From Synechococcus sp. WH 5701 (GTDB taxonomy: Bacteria > Cyanobacteriota > Cyanobacteriia > PCC-6307 > Cyanobiaceae), in the NCBI RefSeq assembly GCF_000153045.1, contig NZ_CH724159.1, positions 413,259-477,258 on the forward strand: a DNA stretch of 64,000 nt, given 5' to 3'. Under the pieces are notes generated by a model. That model made no database searches. It worked only from the letters and a program-made list of their open reading frames with translations, and was not told the DNA's origin. Made by a program: the position numbers and the translations under genes. Below, piece after piece: positions 8,001 through 18,051 of this stretch (position 1 is the stretch's first letter; every line of letters begins with the position of its first letter).

Positions 8001-8216
8001 ATGAGCAAGCACCGCGCACACAGCCCCGAGTTCAAGGCCGGGGTCGCCATGGAGGCGATCAGTGGTCGCAAGCCGCTCCAGGAGATCGCCGCTGATCATG
8101 CGGTGCATATGATCCAGGTGAGCCAGTGGAAGAAGCAGCTTCTTGGCAATCCGCATCTGACTCCTAGAGACCAGGAAACACTTGACTCGCCTCAGGACGA
8201 ACGATACTCTAATTGA
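8001..8216 (+). pseudogene. IS3-family OrfA remnant
   Basis: Begins MSKHRAHSPEFKAGVAMEAI and continues IAADHAVHMIQVSQWKKQLL, the helix-turn-helix N-terminus of an IS3 OrfA. After about residue 48 the sequence loses resemblance, and it is then cut by the 1,724-bp element. The left end of the IS3 element is probably near 7919 (TGAGGTGGTCTGG). A fragment of an IS3 OrfB lies far away at 27459-27644; whether they come from the same element is unknown. Confidence 0.7.
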
Positions 8217-8222
8217 TACTTA

Positions 8223-9946
8223 GGGCCTCCTGAAAAAGCTATTGCTCGGGCCAGCCTCATATCCAGAGATGCCTGTGCCGTGATCATCTCAGCATGTAGC
8301 CAAACTCAGTCCCGATGAAATGAGCAGCGTGGGGCGCCTCTTAGAGGCGATACATACCATTAGCAAGCCTTGGAATATGGCAATCAATACAAAAAGAAGC
8401 TCCAGGAGCTTCTCGAGGTTCATGACCAACAGATTCATGGCGATGGTGCAACCTGAGGTCTCGGCCAGCTTCTCACGAACGAGCCCAAGCCCGAAACGGC
8501 GTTTCCCTTGGCCGAACTTCCCCTCTACACCGTTGCGTTGCCTCTGATCATCGAGAGCGATCTTCTTCTCTGCAGCGACGAGATCAGGATCATTTTTTGG
8601 CCTGCCAAGACGCGGCCCGCTCAAGCGAATTCCATGCCTCATGCATAAGGCGCGATTGGATCGTGTGCGATAGATCTGATCAGCACAGACAACCTTTGGA
8701 TAAAAGCCATGGCGACGGTGAAAAGTGCGTACCTGGGATTTTAGGTCTTCTCCTTCGTTGTAGGGATCCCAGCTGAGACGATCCAGGAATGCAAACCCAT
8801 CGCCACTGACCGAGATCGAGATCTTGGCACCGAATTCAACATTATTTCTGGTCTTGCCACGAACGATTGGCCTGATGTGAGGTTGTGTCAAGCTGACGAT
8901 TCGATCCTGAATACTTCTGGTGTCTGAGTGATACAGGATCTTTTGCTGCCTCACCAGCTCACTGATCACCAACAGCTTGCGATACCAATGGCGACCAGCC
9001 GCCAAAACTCTTGCACCGCAGGCGATCAGAGCATCGATACTGGACAGGTTCCGAGCCAGATGCCGGAGCTGCTGACCAATGGCCTTGCGAATCTTGCTGA
9101 GGCGCGGACGCTTCTTCTTGGCCACCGCCAGGAATTGACGACGGGCCTGACGCTGGTTGGTTCTTGGTTTGTGGCCAAACACATCACGCACTTGCTTGTG
9201 CATCTCATCAATCAGCTTCTCTGTCGTTTCGCGGGCTTCATTGAGAAGAGAGAGATCAGTGGGATAGCGAATATCGCTGGGCACGCATGTGGCGTCAATC
9301 AGAAGGATTCCTTGATGCCTCTTGGGCGCCTTCGCATCTTGGCTGGGGCGTTCAAGAGCGGCAGGCACTGATCCGTCACCATCATCAGGATCATCATTGT
9401 CGCCTTGTTTATTCTGCGCAATTTGTTGTTTGCCATGCCGGACGATCCGCTCGTTGCAGTCATTGATGGTCTTCTCTGGCAGCCGACGACGGAAATACAC
9501 CATCATCGAGGGATCAAACGGTGCCTCGAACTGGAAGCCTTCCAAGCCAAGAAAGAACTGAAGATAGGGATTTTCCTTGATCTGCTCAACGAGCTCTTCG
9601 TCGGTGACCTGCAAGCGCTCCTTGATGATCAAGGCACCAAGGGCCATGCGAAAAGGCTTGGCAGGCGCTCCGAACCCCTTTGAAAACTGCGAGGCGTAGT
9701 GATGCTCCAGCTCATCCCAAGGGATCAGATCCGCCAACTTCACCCAGCGGTTATCCCCCGAGAGCTTCCCGCCGAATGGGAGGAAGAAATCATCAAAGGA
9801 GAGCTGATTGCCTTCCTTGCGGCGGTACATGTGGAAAACTTGGTGCAGCTTTTCGGCTCAATCCAGCCGATTTGCGCACATTATACCGCCATAGAAGTGC
9901 CCAGATCCACTGCACTGCAAGCGGTCTGGAGATCTTCAGGAAGCCC
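8223..9946. mobile_element. 1,724-bp IS5/IS1182-type insertion sequence, copy B
   Basis: Same ends and length as copies A and C, flanked by the 6-base direct repeat TACTTA (8217-8222 and 9947-9952). It has scattered substitutions relative to A and C, so it is an older or independently arriving copy. It sits between an IS3 remnant and an internally deleted IS5-like remnant. Confidence 0.9.
8289..9830 (-). CDS. DDE transposase of the 1,724-bp element, copy B
   Basis: 513 residues with the same catalytic motifs as copy A (ILLIDATCVPSD, VVCADQIYRTRS, GVEGKFGQGKRR). It differs by about eight substitutions, clustered toward the C-terminus (for example LLFVLIAIFQGLLMVC). No frameshift, so probably still functional. 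Confidence 0.9.
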   Translation of the reverse strand: MYRRKEGNQLSFDDFFLPFGGKLSGDNRWVKLADLIPWDELEHHYASQFSKGFGAPAKPFRMALGALIIKERLQVTDEELVEQIKENPYLQFFLGLEGFQFEAPFDPSMMVYFRRRLPEKTINDCNERIVRHGKQQIAQNKQGDNDDPDDGDGSVPAALERPSQDAKAPKRHQGILLIDATCVPSDIRYPTDLSLLNEARETTEKLIDEMHKQVRDVFGHKPRTNQRQARRQFLAVAKKKRPRLSKIRKAIGQQLRHLARNLSSIDALIACGARVLAAGRHWYRKLLVISELVRQQKILYHSDTRSIQDRIVSLTQPHIRPIVRGKTRNNVEFGAKISISVSGDGFAFLDRLSWDPYNEGEDLKSQVRTFHRRHGFYPKVVCADQIYRTRSNRALCMRHGIRLSGPRLGRPKNDPDLVAAEKKIALDDQRQRNGVEGKFGQGKRRFGLGLVREKLAETSGCTIAMNLLVMNLEKLLELLFVLIAIFQGLLMVCIASKRRPTLLISSGLSLATC

Positions 9947-10010
9947 TACTTAAGGAACCCCTGAAAAACTCGCTAAACTCACTCAAGATCCAAGACTGAG
10001 ACTGGAACGG

Positions 10011-10401
10011 ATGGCCGAACCCCTCCAGCTTGGCTTCACGGACAACGAGCAGATCTACGCCAAAAGGGGATCAACACCTCATCTACGGGGATGCCGGCCA
10101 CATCGGCGTCGAGAAACGTGTCGATTTCCAGGACTGCGAAGCTGAGTTCAGGATTGCCATGAAGCCCGGCCAGAGCAGAGTGCTTCCAGAGACATCAGAG
10201 GGCAGGCTTCTGGATCTGATTGAGACGGCGAAGGCCCACTTCCGCGCCAAAGTTGAGCATCCCTTTCGAATCATCAAATGTCAGTTTGGCTTCCGGAAGG
10301 TCTTCTACAGATGGATACGCAAGAACGACCTCATACTGAAGTTGCTTTTTGCCCTGGCAAACCTCTGGATGGTTCGGGAACGAATACCTGATTCAGCGTG
10401 A
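10011..10401 (+). pseudogene. IS5-like transposase, internal deletion
   Basis: The gene begins at the ATG at 10011 (MAEPLQLGFTDNEQIYAK). It then jumps near 10070, in another frame, to the C-terminal third: LIYGDAGHIGVEKR, LPETSEGRLLDLIETAKA, KVEHPFRIIKCQFGFRKV and the end at 10401. The first two catalytic blocks have been deleted, so it is inactive. Confidence 0.7.
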
Positions 10402-10477
10402 AGCAAGGGCTTAGTGTGTCTATAAAATCGATCATCATCCAGAAATCAAGCCAAAACGCATGGTGGAAACTACCTAA

Positions 10478-11722
10478 GGGCACCTCGAAATATTGCCACT
10501 ACCCAGGCTGCCTTGAGAAGCAAAATGCTCATCCTCTGCACGTGCAGATCCGCCTGATGACTGACATTCATGACTTAAATGCGGGATAATTATCCCGTTG
10601 CCGAATGATCAGACAGCCAGCATTGCCTTTGAGTTGCAATGCAGGTATCGAAGAAAGTTGTAAGTCAGATTACGCAGTCCCCACCAAGCTTTCGTTCTGG
10701 CCAGTCCAATCCGCCTTGTCAGCTTGCCGCGCATGCAGGTTGTGATTGCACCAAAGACATGCTCAACCCTGGCCCGTACAGTTGATCGGACCTTGTTCCG
10801 TTCCTTGGCCTCCTCGCTCAAGGGATGGCAGCGTGAGCCCTTTTCATGAATTCGGCTCTCAAAACCACCCAGGTCCAGGAGATCCTCAAACTGAGCACCT
10901 GCATAGCCAGAATCAGCCCAGACAAAGTCATCCCTATTTTCAGGGTCTAGCACCTGCGTAAGCATCTGGCTGTCGTGAATATTAGCTGGGGTAATGGCAA
11001 ATCTGCGAATGAAGCCGTGAGTGGCATCAATGCAGATGCTGTTCTTGTAGCCGTAGTGGTTGACGCCATTCTTCTTGACCCAGCGAGCGTCAGTGTCCTT
11101 CTGGCGCAAGCGGTTTGGCTTGTCCAACCACTTCTCTGGAATGGCTCCATCCTTGATGGTCTTGTTCTCCTCCCTTGAGTTTCGCTGTTTGGGAACTGGG
11201 ACAAGTGTTGCATCGATGATCTGCCCACCACGGGCCTCCAGCCCATGGGTCCGCAGGTGCTCCTCAAAACGTTCAAAAAGCTCATCGACAACACCCGCCT
11301 TGCGGAGCCGCTCGCGGAAGAAGGCAATAGTGGTGGCATCGGGAATGGTGTTCATCACTCCCAGTCCGACAAACTCCTCGAATGAGCGTCTGTCGTTGAC
11401 CTGAAATTCCAGCTCCTCATCACTGAGGTTGAACAGCTGCTGCAGCACCAGCATCTTGAAGAGGATGATCGGATCAATCCGCTTACGGCCAGCATTGCTC
11501 TTGCGTTCATGGCTGTAACCCTGCTCCAGCAGTGGCCTGAAGGCATCCCAGGGAATCGTCTCGGACAGGGTCGCTAACGTGGGCTTCTTCTGCTGAAGCC
11601 TGTGGATGCGCTTCTCCTCATCCCAGAATCCACGCTGTCCCATTCAGCTGTGTTGAACTGAACCAATTCTATTGCATATTTCATAGGCTGTCAGGGAGCG
11701 ACGTAGATTTTTCGAGGTGCCC
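10478..11722. mobile_element. 1,245-bp IS5-type insertion sequence, copy 2 (inverted)
   Basis: Same ends and length as 6486-7730 but in the opposite orientation, flanked by CTAA direct repeats (10474-10477 and 11723-11726). CTAA is a typical IS5 target. Confidence 0.92.
10609..11643 (-). CDS. IS5-family transposase, copy 2
   Basis: 344 residues; the predicted protein is the same as that of the copy at 6565-7599, including IIDATLVPVPKQ, WADSGYAG and RARVEHVFGAI. The lack of differences points to very recent transposition or gene conversion. Confidence 0.92.
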   Translation of the reverse strand: MGQRGFWDEEKRIHRLQQKKPTLATLSETIPWDAFRPLLEQGYSHERKSNAGRKRIDPIILFKMLVLQQLFNLSDEELEFQVNDRRSFEEFVGLGVMNTIPDATTIAFFRERLRKAGVVDELFERFEEHLRTHGLEARGGQIIDATLVPVPKQRNSREENKTIKDGAIPEKWLDKPNRLRQKDTDARWVKKNGVNHYGYKNSICIDATHGFIRRFAITPANIHDSQMLTQVLDPENRDDFVWADSGYAGAQFEDLLDLGGFESRIHEKGSRCHPLSEEAKERNKVRSTVRARVEHVFGAITTCMRGKLTRRIGLARTKAWWGLRNLTYNFLRYLHCNSKAMLAV

Positions 11723-11829
11723 CTAAATATCTTTTCAAGGGCTGCCCTGAGCGAAAAGTGGGCAACATCTGCTCAGTATCGCCTCATTGACGAGAATGAG
11801 ACTAGATTATTCGGATTAAGGCGTCTTGA

Positions 11830-12015
11830 CCAGAGGTTCCCTAACTGAGGGTGACCTTGGTTCATGCAGCGGACGATCTCTGTTCTTGGTGAACGTGGTC
11901 GGGTGCCAGTCGGATCGTCGGGACTCAGGCCTACAAACCAGCGGAAGATCAAATTGTAATCGAGCTGCTCGAGTGGCAGACTCTCATGCGGATGCCATAG
12001 AACGGATGCAGTAAC
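11830..12015 (-). pseudogene. IS5/IS1182-type transposase remnant
   Basis: Encodes EQLDYNLIFRWFVGLSPDDP and then, after a one-base frame change, WHPTTFTKNRDR. These are consecutive motifs of the N-terminal half of another transposase family. Nothing longer is preserved. Confidence 0.6.
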
Positions 12016-12332
12016 GAGGCGAGCAGCAATTGCTCTGGCGGCACCGATGGCCGTCCTTATGAGAAATACTGTGACCTGGAGGGGGATGAGGTGCAGATGC
12101 AGGTACGGTGCCCTTTCTCCAAAGGCGATGAGATACACCCACTCTCTTTCGGCTTGGACCACGGATGGGGTTCACGTCAACGTGACTGCCTCTGGGTCTG
12201 GTCGCGGAGGACATCGAGACGCAGCCGATGCGCAGCTGACGTTCACCACTGGTCACCTTGAGACGACGATATGAGATGACGGCCCGGAGGTGCCCCGCCC
12301 CATCACCACGGCCATCTCCATCAAGGCCACGG
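12016..12332. other. no intact gene; probably decayed sequence
   Basis: On the + strand short frames such as YEKYCDLEGDEVQMQVRCPF (from about 12057) and PITTAISIKATVRD (about 12300-12340) have protein-like codon use, but they are broken by stops and frame changes. I do not recognise them. Confidence 0.35.
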
Positions 12333-13436
12333 TCAGGGACCCAGCCAACGGTTCGTGATCTCTTCGATGTGGCCGCTGCGGTGCAGATCCAGCAGGCTTA
12401 GGTTGAGGGGCAGGCGAAGGTCGCTCTGCGCGGGAATCACCAGGCCGTAGGTATCGGTGGCAAGGCTGAATGAAGCAAGGTGAAGATCAGCCTCTGGATG
12501 CTGACGCAGGTAGTACTGCAGCGCCGGCTGATCGAAGACCAACCCATCCACCTCGCCGCGCTTCACCAGCGCCACCGCATCAGAGAGTGAGTCGCTGACG
12601 CGCACCCGGGCACCAGCCGACTCTCCCCAGCGCCGGCTGGTGGTGCCGGCCACCACCGCCAGTCGAGCCCCTCGCAGATCTTCTGGATCGCGGATGCTGG
12701 ATGTCCCCACCTGCGCGAGCGAGACCGTGAAGGCCGAAGCGAGGCCGGCCGTAATCGACGACACCGCCAACAGGGTCACCACCATCCAGACACCCGCGAT
12801 GATCCGCCCCGCTTTGGTGAGCGGAGCCTTGTCGCCGTAGCCGACGGTGGTGAGCGTGACCAGGGCAAACCACATCCCACTGCCCAGACCGCTGAGATAA
12901 GCACGAGGAAACTGAGCGTCATTGCGGCGCCGCTCCGCCAGCCAGATCAGGTTGCCAACCAGGAACAGGGAGAGCAGAAGAATGCCCACCGAGGAAAGCG
13001 CCGCCAGGCCGAAAAACGGACGGATGCGCTGCCAGAGCGAGGACGGCTGGGCTGGCAGGAGCACGCCCACCTTCCCGTAGAAATACGGCTGGGTGAAGGT
13101 GATCCGGCCAGGCCGCAACCGCTCGGCCGTGATGCTGATCGGCCCGATCGCCAGATCGAGTTCCCCCTCGCCAACGGCCTTCACATTGGCCTCGGTGCTG
13201 GGCATCGGCACGAGCTCAAAGTCGAGATCGTTGGCGCCGGCGATCTCCTCCCACACATCCACGCTGATGCCTTCGGCGCCTTCGGCCGTCTCCCCAGGGG
13301 TGCGGATCACGAATGGAGGAGAACCGCTCACTCCCACCCGTAGTTCGCGAGCTGGGGACGGGACAGGCCGAACGACAGGACACACAAGGGCCGCAGCGAG
13401 CAGCAGGAGCAGGGGGCGACGGTGAGCTGCCCTCAT
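12333..13436 (-). CDS. GluR0-like ligand-gated potassium channel
   Basis: Prokaryotic ionotropic glutamate receptor homologue. A periplasmic binding domain is split by a K+ channel pore: a signal sequence (LLLLLAAALVCPVV); binding lobe 1 with LRVGVSGSPPFV; helix 1 (GILLLSLFLVGNLIWLAERR); a pore loop with TTVGYGDKAP, the canonical potassium filter; helix 2 (AGVWMVVTLLAVSSI); binding lobe 2 (RGARLAVVAGTTSRRWGES); and a terminal segment. The architecture is that of Synechocystis GluR0, in which amino acids gate K+ flow at the cytoplasmic membrane. Conventional solute-binding proteins lack the pore. The start MRAAHRRP at 13436 is chosen because it begins directly with the signal peptide; upstream in-frame Met codons add non-conserved sequence. 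The ligand cannot be inferred. Confidence 0.85.
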   Translation of the reverse strand: MRAAHRRPLLLLLAAALVCPVVRPVPSPARELRVGVSGSPPFVIRTPGETAEGAEGISVDVWEEIAGANDLDFELVPMPSTEANVKAVGEGELDLAIGPISITAERLRPGRITFTQPYFYGKVGVLLPAQPSSLWQRIRPFFGLAALSSVGILLLSLFLVGNLIWLAERRRNDAQFPRAYLSGLGSGMWFALVTLTTVGYGDKAPLTKAGRIIAGVWMVVTLLAVSSITAGLASAFTVSLAQVGTSSIRDPEDLRGARLAVVAGTTSRRWGESAGARVRVSDSLSDAVALVKRGEVDGLVFDQPALQYYLRQHPEADLHLASFSLATDTYGLVIPAQSDLRLPLNLSLLDLHRSGHIEEITNRWLGP

Positions 13437-13907
13437 TGGCCTGATCGGTTCTGGCGTTGGACAGTCTCCCTCTGGGCAGGCGCGAATCATGGTTCCTTCT
13501 GGTGGCACGACACACCTAACCCAAGCTCTCCTTGCCATCGAAGCGACCTCAAAGCACAAAGCGCCAGATTCGACGAGCTGGCTCGCCGAGATGCCCTGGC
13601 TCACAACGGATCTGAACAGAATTCGCCATCTCGGCAATCCGCTTACCTCTGCTCGGGGTGTTGACAACCACTCACTCTATGTTAAGATCGAAATAACGGA
13701 TAACCAGTTCGCTTCTGGTCCATATCAATAATCAGCGCTTGCCAAAGGCTGTGGCAGTGCCATGTGAGCGCTCGATTTTTTGGATTCCAGAAGTGGACCT
13801 TAACTCTGCCATCACTCATTCCGGTGAATAGCTGGATTTGTCTTCCAGGCACTCCCGAGAAGCAATGCGCAAGGGTGCTCCGTTGTTGAACTTCAGGAGA
13901 AACATTC
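13437..13907. other. no gene seen
   Basis: Divergent promoter region between the channel gene and the coiled-coil protein gene. Open frames here are short and do not resemble anything. The stretch from about 13600 to 13900 is lower in GC, as expected for regulatory sequence. A ribosome site AGGAGA lies about eight bases before the ATG at 13908. Confidence 0.4.
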
Positions 13908-14258
13908 ATGACCACCACCCATAACCCGATGCCGACCACCAGCAGCGAAGTGGATCAGCGACGCGCCAATGAACAGCTCCGCCAAGCGATCCTTGACAAG
14001 AAGCAGGCTCAAATCGAGGCATGGTCCGCCCAGATCGATGAAATGCAGCAAAGACTGCAGAGTGCTGCTGAAAGCGTTCGCGGTGAAACCGAGAAGCGGC
14101 TGGCCGAGCTGCGCCAAGCCCGTGATCAGGCCAATGTCCAACTGGAAAGCCTCCAGAAGGCCACTCAGGACAGCTGGGAATCCCTTCTTCAGCAGAGCGA
14201 CACGTTCTTCCAGGAGCTTGCTGGGCGATTCCACGAGTTCGTGAGCAAGCAGAGCTGA
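13908..14258 (+). CDS. small coiled-coil protein
   Basis: 116 residues, almost entirely predicted helix with heptad character: RRANEQLRQAILDKKQAQIE, AQIDEMQQRLQSAAESV, EKRLAELRQARDQAN, DSWESLLQQSDTFFQELA. Charged, with no membrane span or signal peptide. It resembles small apolipoprotein-like coiled-coil proteins of cyanobacteria such as the stress-related Sll1863 type; that link is inference. ATG at 13908 has a good Shine-Dalgarno sequence. Confidence 0.75.
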   Translation: MTTTHNPMPTTSSEVDQRRANEQLRQAILDKKQAQIEAWSAQIDEMQQRLQSAAESVRGETEKRLAELRQARDQANVQLESLQKATQDSWESLLQQSDTFFQELAGRFHEFVSKQS

Positions 14259-14310
14259 TCGGCAGCGCTGGGGTGCCCCCTGCACGCCTCAAGCGGATTG
14301 ACACACCCCG

Positions 14311-14708
14311 GTGTTCGATCTCTCCCAGGCGCTGCGTCGTGTACGGCCGCTGGCACGGGCTGCTCAGCTCGTCCGCTGCACCAGCGAGGAGGCCGAGGCC
14401 TTCTTTGGCAGCACACCGATCGGGTACGGGTGCTCGACTCCCTCCCCTAACGGCCTGCAGTCCTGATCAGCGATGCAGCCGGTGGCCTCCACTGGTGCAT
14501 CGGCGGGAGTCATGGAAGCCTCGACCCCTCGATGCTGCAGGACCACGAGCTGTTCCTGGCCCGGCTGCTTGATAACCGCTCCACCTACCCACAGCTGCAA
14601 AGTGGTGCCTGCCCGGGCATCGAGGCCATCGACGGCCCGGATGGACTGGCGGAACAACTGCTCACGGCCGCCGTGGCCTCCGTCGACCCAGATCAGATTC
14701 ACACCTGA
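14311..14708 (+). pseudogene. frameshifted hypothetical gene
   Basis: Two overlapping frames each show coding-like sequence. From the GTG at 14311: VFDLSQALRRVRPLARAAQL...EEAEAFFGSTPIGYG. Then in another frame up to 14708: VLISDAAGGLHWCIGG...HELFLARLLDNRSTYPQLQ...GLAEQLLTAAVASVDPDQ. A single indel in the C-rich run near 14440 would join them into a protein of about 130 residues. I do not recognise the family. Confidence 0.5.
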
Positions 14709-14751
14709 GGATCGTCCATACATCAGAAACTTTTATTTTACGTTGTCTCCC

Positions 14752-14949
14752 ATGCCTTTCCCGCACCACTCTGTTCCGCCCGTTGCTCTGAGATGGCAGA
14801 GGAATGGTGAATTGGCGCCTCAGGATCTTTTCAGTCTTGTCTGTCGGCTGCGCGCGGTGGAGCCGGGTACCCATTGCAATGAGCTGTGGCGCCTAGGCCA
14901 GAAGTATCCACGCGTTTCCCCTTTTGGGCGGACACCTCGTAGGCACTGA
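14752..14949 (+). CDS. small hypothetical protein, 65 residues
   Basis: Begins MPFPHHSVPPVALRWQRNGE and continues LAPQDLFSLVCRLRAVEPGT and NELWRLGQKYPRV. Codon use resembles real genes here and the frame has a natural ATG, preceded by a low-GC stretch that could be a promoter. It converges on the P-type ATPase gene. No recognisable domain; two Cys, no signal peptide. Confidence 0.5.
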   Translation: MPFPHHSVPPVALRWQRNGELAPQDLFSLVCRLRAVEPGTHCNELWRLGQKYPRVSPFGRTPRRH

Positions 14950-14968
14950 GCGATCCCGTACCAGAACA

Positions 14969-17770
14969 TCAGGCATCGGCATGGGCGCGGCGGCGCCATA
15001 GCCGCCACATCTTGTCCAGCTCCAGATAGAGGAAAAACAGCAGGCTGAATCCCACGCAGATGGCCAGATCATGAAGGCACAGCGGCGTGGTCACGAAGAA
15101 ATTGGAAAGGGCCGGCACGTAAAGCAGCGCCATCTGCAGGGCGGAGGTGACAAGCACGGCCCAGAGCAGCCAGGGATTGGAGAACGGATTCACCTGCACC
15201 AGGGGTAGATCGCTGCGGGCTGTCAGGGCATGGCCCATTTGGGCCAGACAGAGCGTGGTGAATACCATCGTCTGCCATGGGGCCCCAGATCTGAAGGCAT
15301 AGACCATCAACACGATCGTGATCGCCGCGAACACCACACCGATGCGCAGGACGTAACGGCCGATCCCCCTGGCGAAGATCGATTCACCCGGCTCGGCCGG
15401 CGGCCGTTGCATCAGACCCTCCTCGCCGGGCTCCAGGGCCAGCGCCAGGGCGGGGAAGCCATCGGTCACCAGATTCATCCAGAGGATCTGGAGGGGGGTG
15501 AGGGGAACGCCCACCAGGCCGAGCAGCGGCGCCGAGGCGATGGTGATCAGCTCGCCGACGTTGCTGCCGAAGATGTACTTGATGAAGCGGCGGATGTTGG
15601 CGTACACCAACCGTCCTTCCTCGACCGCATTGACGATCGTGGCGAAGTTGTCATCGAGCAGCACCATATCGGAGGCTTCCTTGCTTACCTCGGTGCCGGT
15701 GATGCCCATCGCCACGCCGATGTGGGCCTGCTTCAGGGCCGGGGCGTCGTTGACGCCGTCGCCGGTCATCGCCACCACCTGGCCATTGGCCTGCAGCGCT
15801 TTGACGATCCGCAGCTTCTGCTCGGGCGGCACGCGGGCATAGACGCTGCAGCGGCTGAGGACCTCCTGGAGCCTTGCGTCGTTGAACTGCTCAAGCTCCC
15901 TGCCCAGCACCACCTCCGCCTCCCCATCCAGCAGGCCGATGGCCTGGCCGATGGCCCGGGCGGTGAGAGGATGGTCGCCGGTGATCATGACCGGCCGGAT
16001 GCCGGCCTCCCGACAGCGGGCCACGGCCACGGCCACTCCCGGGCGGGGCGGATCGAGCTGGGCCATCAGCCCGAGCAACACCAGATGATCGAGCGCTTGC
16101 TCGGGGCTGGAGTGATGGGGCGCGCAGCCGAAAGCAAGCACCCGGAGGCCGGAAGCGGCCAGACCCCGGGCCTGCTCCAGCCACCAATGCCGCTGGGAAG
16201 CATTGAGCGCCGTCACACCATTGCCGCCGATCCAGCGATCACAGCTGCGGAGGATCACCTCAGGCGCCCCTTTTGTGATCAGCAGGGTGTGGGATGCGCT
16301 GGCCACCTCCCCAAGGGGGTGTTGCAGGGTGCCCTCGCTGTCCTCCACCCACACCGCCATCAACTGGCGCTCCGAGCTGAAGGGAATTTCAGCGGTGCGT
16401 CTGTACCGGCTGCGGAGGGCGAAGACATCCAGCTGGGCCTTGCCGGCAGCCACCACCAAGGCCCCTTCGGTGGGATCGCCCAACACATCCCAGCTGCCAT
16501 CCTCTGCCTTCTTGAGCTCGGCATCGCTGCACAGCACCCCGGCCGCAAGCAGCAGATCCCTGGCACCAGCGGTGATCCCAGCCACCGCACCCTCGGGGGC
16601 GGTGAGCTCAGCTGGAGTGAAGGAGCCGTGGGGGTCGTAGCCCTGGCCACTCACCACGATCGATTGGCTGCCGCAGCGCAGCTCCACCACCACCTGACGG
16701 TTCAATGTGAGGGTGCCGGTCTTGTCGGTGCAGATCACTGTGACCGAGCCGAGGGTCTCTACGGCGGGCAGGCGGCGGATCAGGGCGGCTCGCTGCACCA
16801 TGCGCTGGGTGCCGATCGCCAGGGTCACGGTGATCACGGCGGGCAGACCCTCCGGCACGATCGCCACGGCCATGCTGAGCGCCACTTCCAGCAGGCCCAG
16901 CAACGGCTGGCCGAGCAGCCAGCCTCCCAGCACCACCACGGCCACCAGGGCCAGTGCCGAGATGACCAGCACGTTGGCCAGGCCATCAAGCCTCTCCTGC
17001 AGGGGGGTCGATTCACCCCCGGCGGTGTTGATCAGCTGGGCGATCTGGCCCAACTCCGTGTCCATACCGGTGGCGGTCACCACCGCCGTGCCACGCCCCC
17101 GCACCACCTCGGTGCCCTGAAACAGACAGTTCTGCCGCTCCAGCACCGGGGTGGAGGCCTCCAGCAACAGATCCGCCTTCTTGAACACGGCCTCGGCCTC
17201 GCCGGTGAGGGCCGCCTCGCGCAGGCCCAGCTCTGCCGCCTCCAGCAGCCGGGCATCGGCGGGGACCCGATCGCCCGCTTCCAGGCGGATCAGATCGCCA
17301 GGCACCAGCAGCTCGCTCGAAAGCCGCTCCCAATGAGCGTCACGCCGAACCGTGACCAGGGGCTGGGCCATCTCACGCAGCGCCAGCAGGGCCTGTTGCG
17401 CCCGGCTTTCCTGGATATAGCCCAGCAGGGCGTTCAGCCCAACGATCAGCACGATGGCGATCGCATCTTTCGGGAAGCGATGGGCCTGGAAGGCGATGGC
17501 GGCCGACATTGCGGCCACGGCCAGCAGCATGAGCAGCATGATGTTGCTGAGCTGATCCCAGAGGATGCTCAGGTGGCTGCGGCCGGCTGCCAGCTCCAGC
17601 CGGTTGGGTCCCTGCCGGGCCAGGCGCTCGGCCGTCTGGGCCGTGCTCAGCCCCTCGGTGCTGGCATCAAGCTCCCGGAGGCAGTCCTGGGGAGTGAGGC
17701 TGTGCCAGGCAGGCGGAACAGGGCGGCTCAACGGTGACAGGCTGAAGTTCAAGTCACTTTTTCGCATCAC
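14969..17770 (-). CDS. Ca2+-type (P2A) cation-transporting P-ATPase
   Basis: 933-residue cytoplasmic-membrane pump, probably exporting Ca2+ (PacL-like), possibly Mn2+ or Na+/K+. Domain order is visible: N-terminal cation-ATPase domain ([17 protein letters not shown]), two helices, actuator domain with [10 protein letters not shown]4 with the ion-binding [17 protein letters not shown], phosphorylation site [11 protein letters not shown], nucleotide-binding domain with KGAPEVIL, hinge [15 protein letters not shown], then TM5-10 with [15 protein letters not shown]. The PEGL motif in TM4 and N/D residues in TM6 ([12 protein letters not shown]) support a Ca2+-type pump. Full length; two consecutive Met codons start it. 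A long open frame on the opposite strand is a composition shadow. Confidence 0.92.
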   Translation of the reverse strand: MMRKSDLNFSLSPLSRPVPPAWHSLTPQDCLRELDASTEGLSTAQTAERLARQGPNRLELAAGRSHLSILWDQLSNIMLLMLLAVAAMSAAIAFQAHRFPKDAIAIVLIVGLNALLGYIQESRAQQALLALREMAQPLVTVRRDAHWERLSSELLVPGDLIRLEAGDRVPADARLLEAAELGLREAALTGEAEAVFKKADLLLEASTPVLERQNCLFQGTEVVRGRGTAVVTATGMDTELGQIAQLINTAGGESTPLQERLDGLANVLVISALALVAVVVLGGWLLGQPLLGLLEVALSMAVAIVPEGLPAVITVTLAIGTQRMVQRAALIRRLPAVETLGSVTVICTDKTGTLTLNRQVVVELRCGSQSIVVSGQGYDPHGSFTPAELTAPEGAVAGITAGARDLLLAAGVLCSDAELKKAEDGSWDVLGDPTEGALVVAAGKAQLDVFALRSRYRRTAEIPFSSERQLMAVWVEDSEGTLQHPLGEVASASHTLLITKGAPEVILRSCDRWIGGNGVTALNASQRHWWLEQARGLAASGLRVLAFGCAPHHSSPEQALDHLVLLGLMAQLDPPRPGVAVAVARCREAGIRPVMITGDHPLTARAIGQAIGLLDGEAEVVLGRELEQFNDARLQEVLSRCSVYARVPPEQKLRIVKALQANGQVVAMTGDGVNDAPALKQAHIGVAMGITGTEVSKEASDMVLLDDNFATIVNAVEEGRLVYANIRRFIKYIFGSNVGELITIASAPLLGLVGVPLTPLQILWMNLVTDGFPALALALEPGEEGLMQRPPAEPGESIFARGIGRYVLRIGVVFAAITIVLMVYAFRSGAPWQTMVFTTLCLAQMGHALTARSDLPLVQVNPFSNPWLLWAVLVTSALQMALLYVPALSNFFVTTPLCLHDLAICVGFSLLFFLYLELDKMWRLWRRRAHADA

Positions 17771-18051
17771 AGAACACTGTCGTTGTCGCTGGGGAAAGCC
17801 ACTGGAATCAGCTCCCTGCTGGAGGCGCTCTGGGAGGACTCCTGCAGGCCCGACTGAGCCCGCCCGAAGTGAAGGTCAGTCGCTCCTGGCGGTGCTCAGC
17901 AAGCTCCTCTGCGGCCTTGGAACAAGTCTGGGGATCACGAGCGCCGATCGCGTTGCGGGGGTCGATGGCTGGCAGGTTCTGCCCGGGCTGATCCCCAGGG
18001 GATTGCCCGTCCAGGGATTCGCCAGCACGGCGCTCCTTTCACTACTGCTGG

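Larger units (their letters stand above)
9954..11742. mobile_element. internally deleted IS5-like remnant carrying an IS5 copy
   Basis: Possible ends GGAACCCCTGAAAA on the left and TTTTCAAGGGCTGCC on the right form an imperfect inverted repeat. Inside are the two ends of a transposase gene and the complete IS5 element at 10478-11722. The boundaries are less certain than for the other elements because the left flank is shared with the duplication of copy B. Confidence 0.45.

Noticed and set aside
13682-13939. An 85-codon minus-strand frame upstream of the coiled-coil gene
   Set aside because: It overlaps the ribosome site and start of a better supported gene and shows no protein-like pattern.
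15230-17737. An 835-codon open frame on the + strand opposite the P-type ATPase
   Set aside because: Its composition (His, Gln, Gly-rich) is what high-GC antisense gives, it has no family resemblance, and the minus strand carries a complete, recognisable ATPase.
17771-18051. Open frames on both strands between the ATPase and recD2 genes
   Set aside because: No start, domain or codon signal favours one; the region is short and probably regulatory or decayed.
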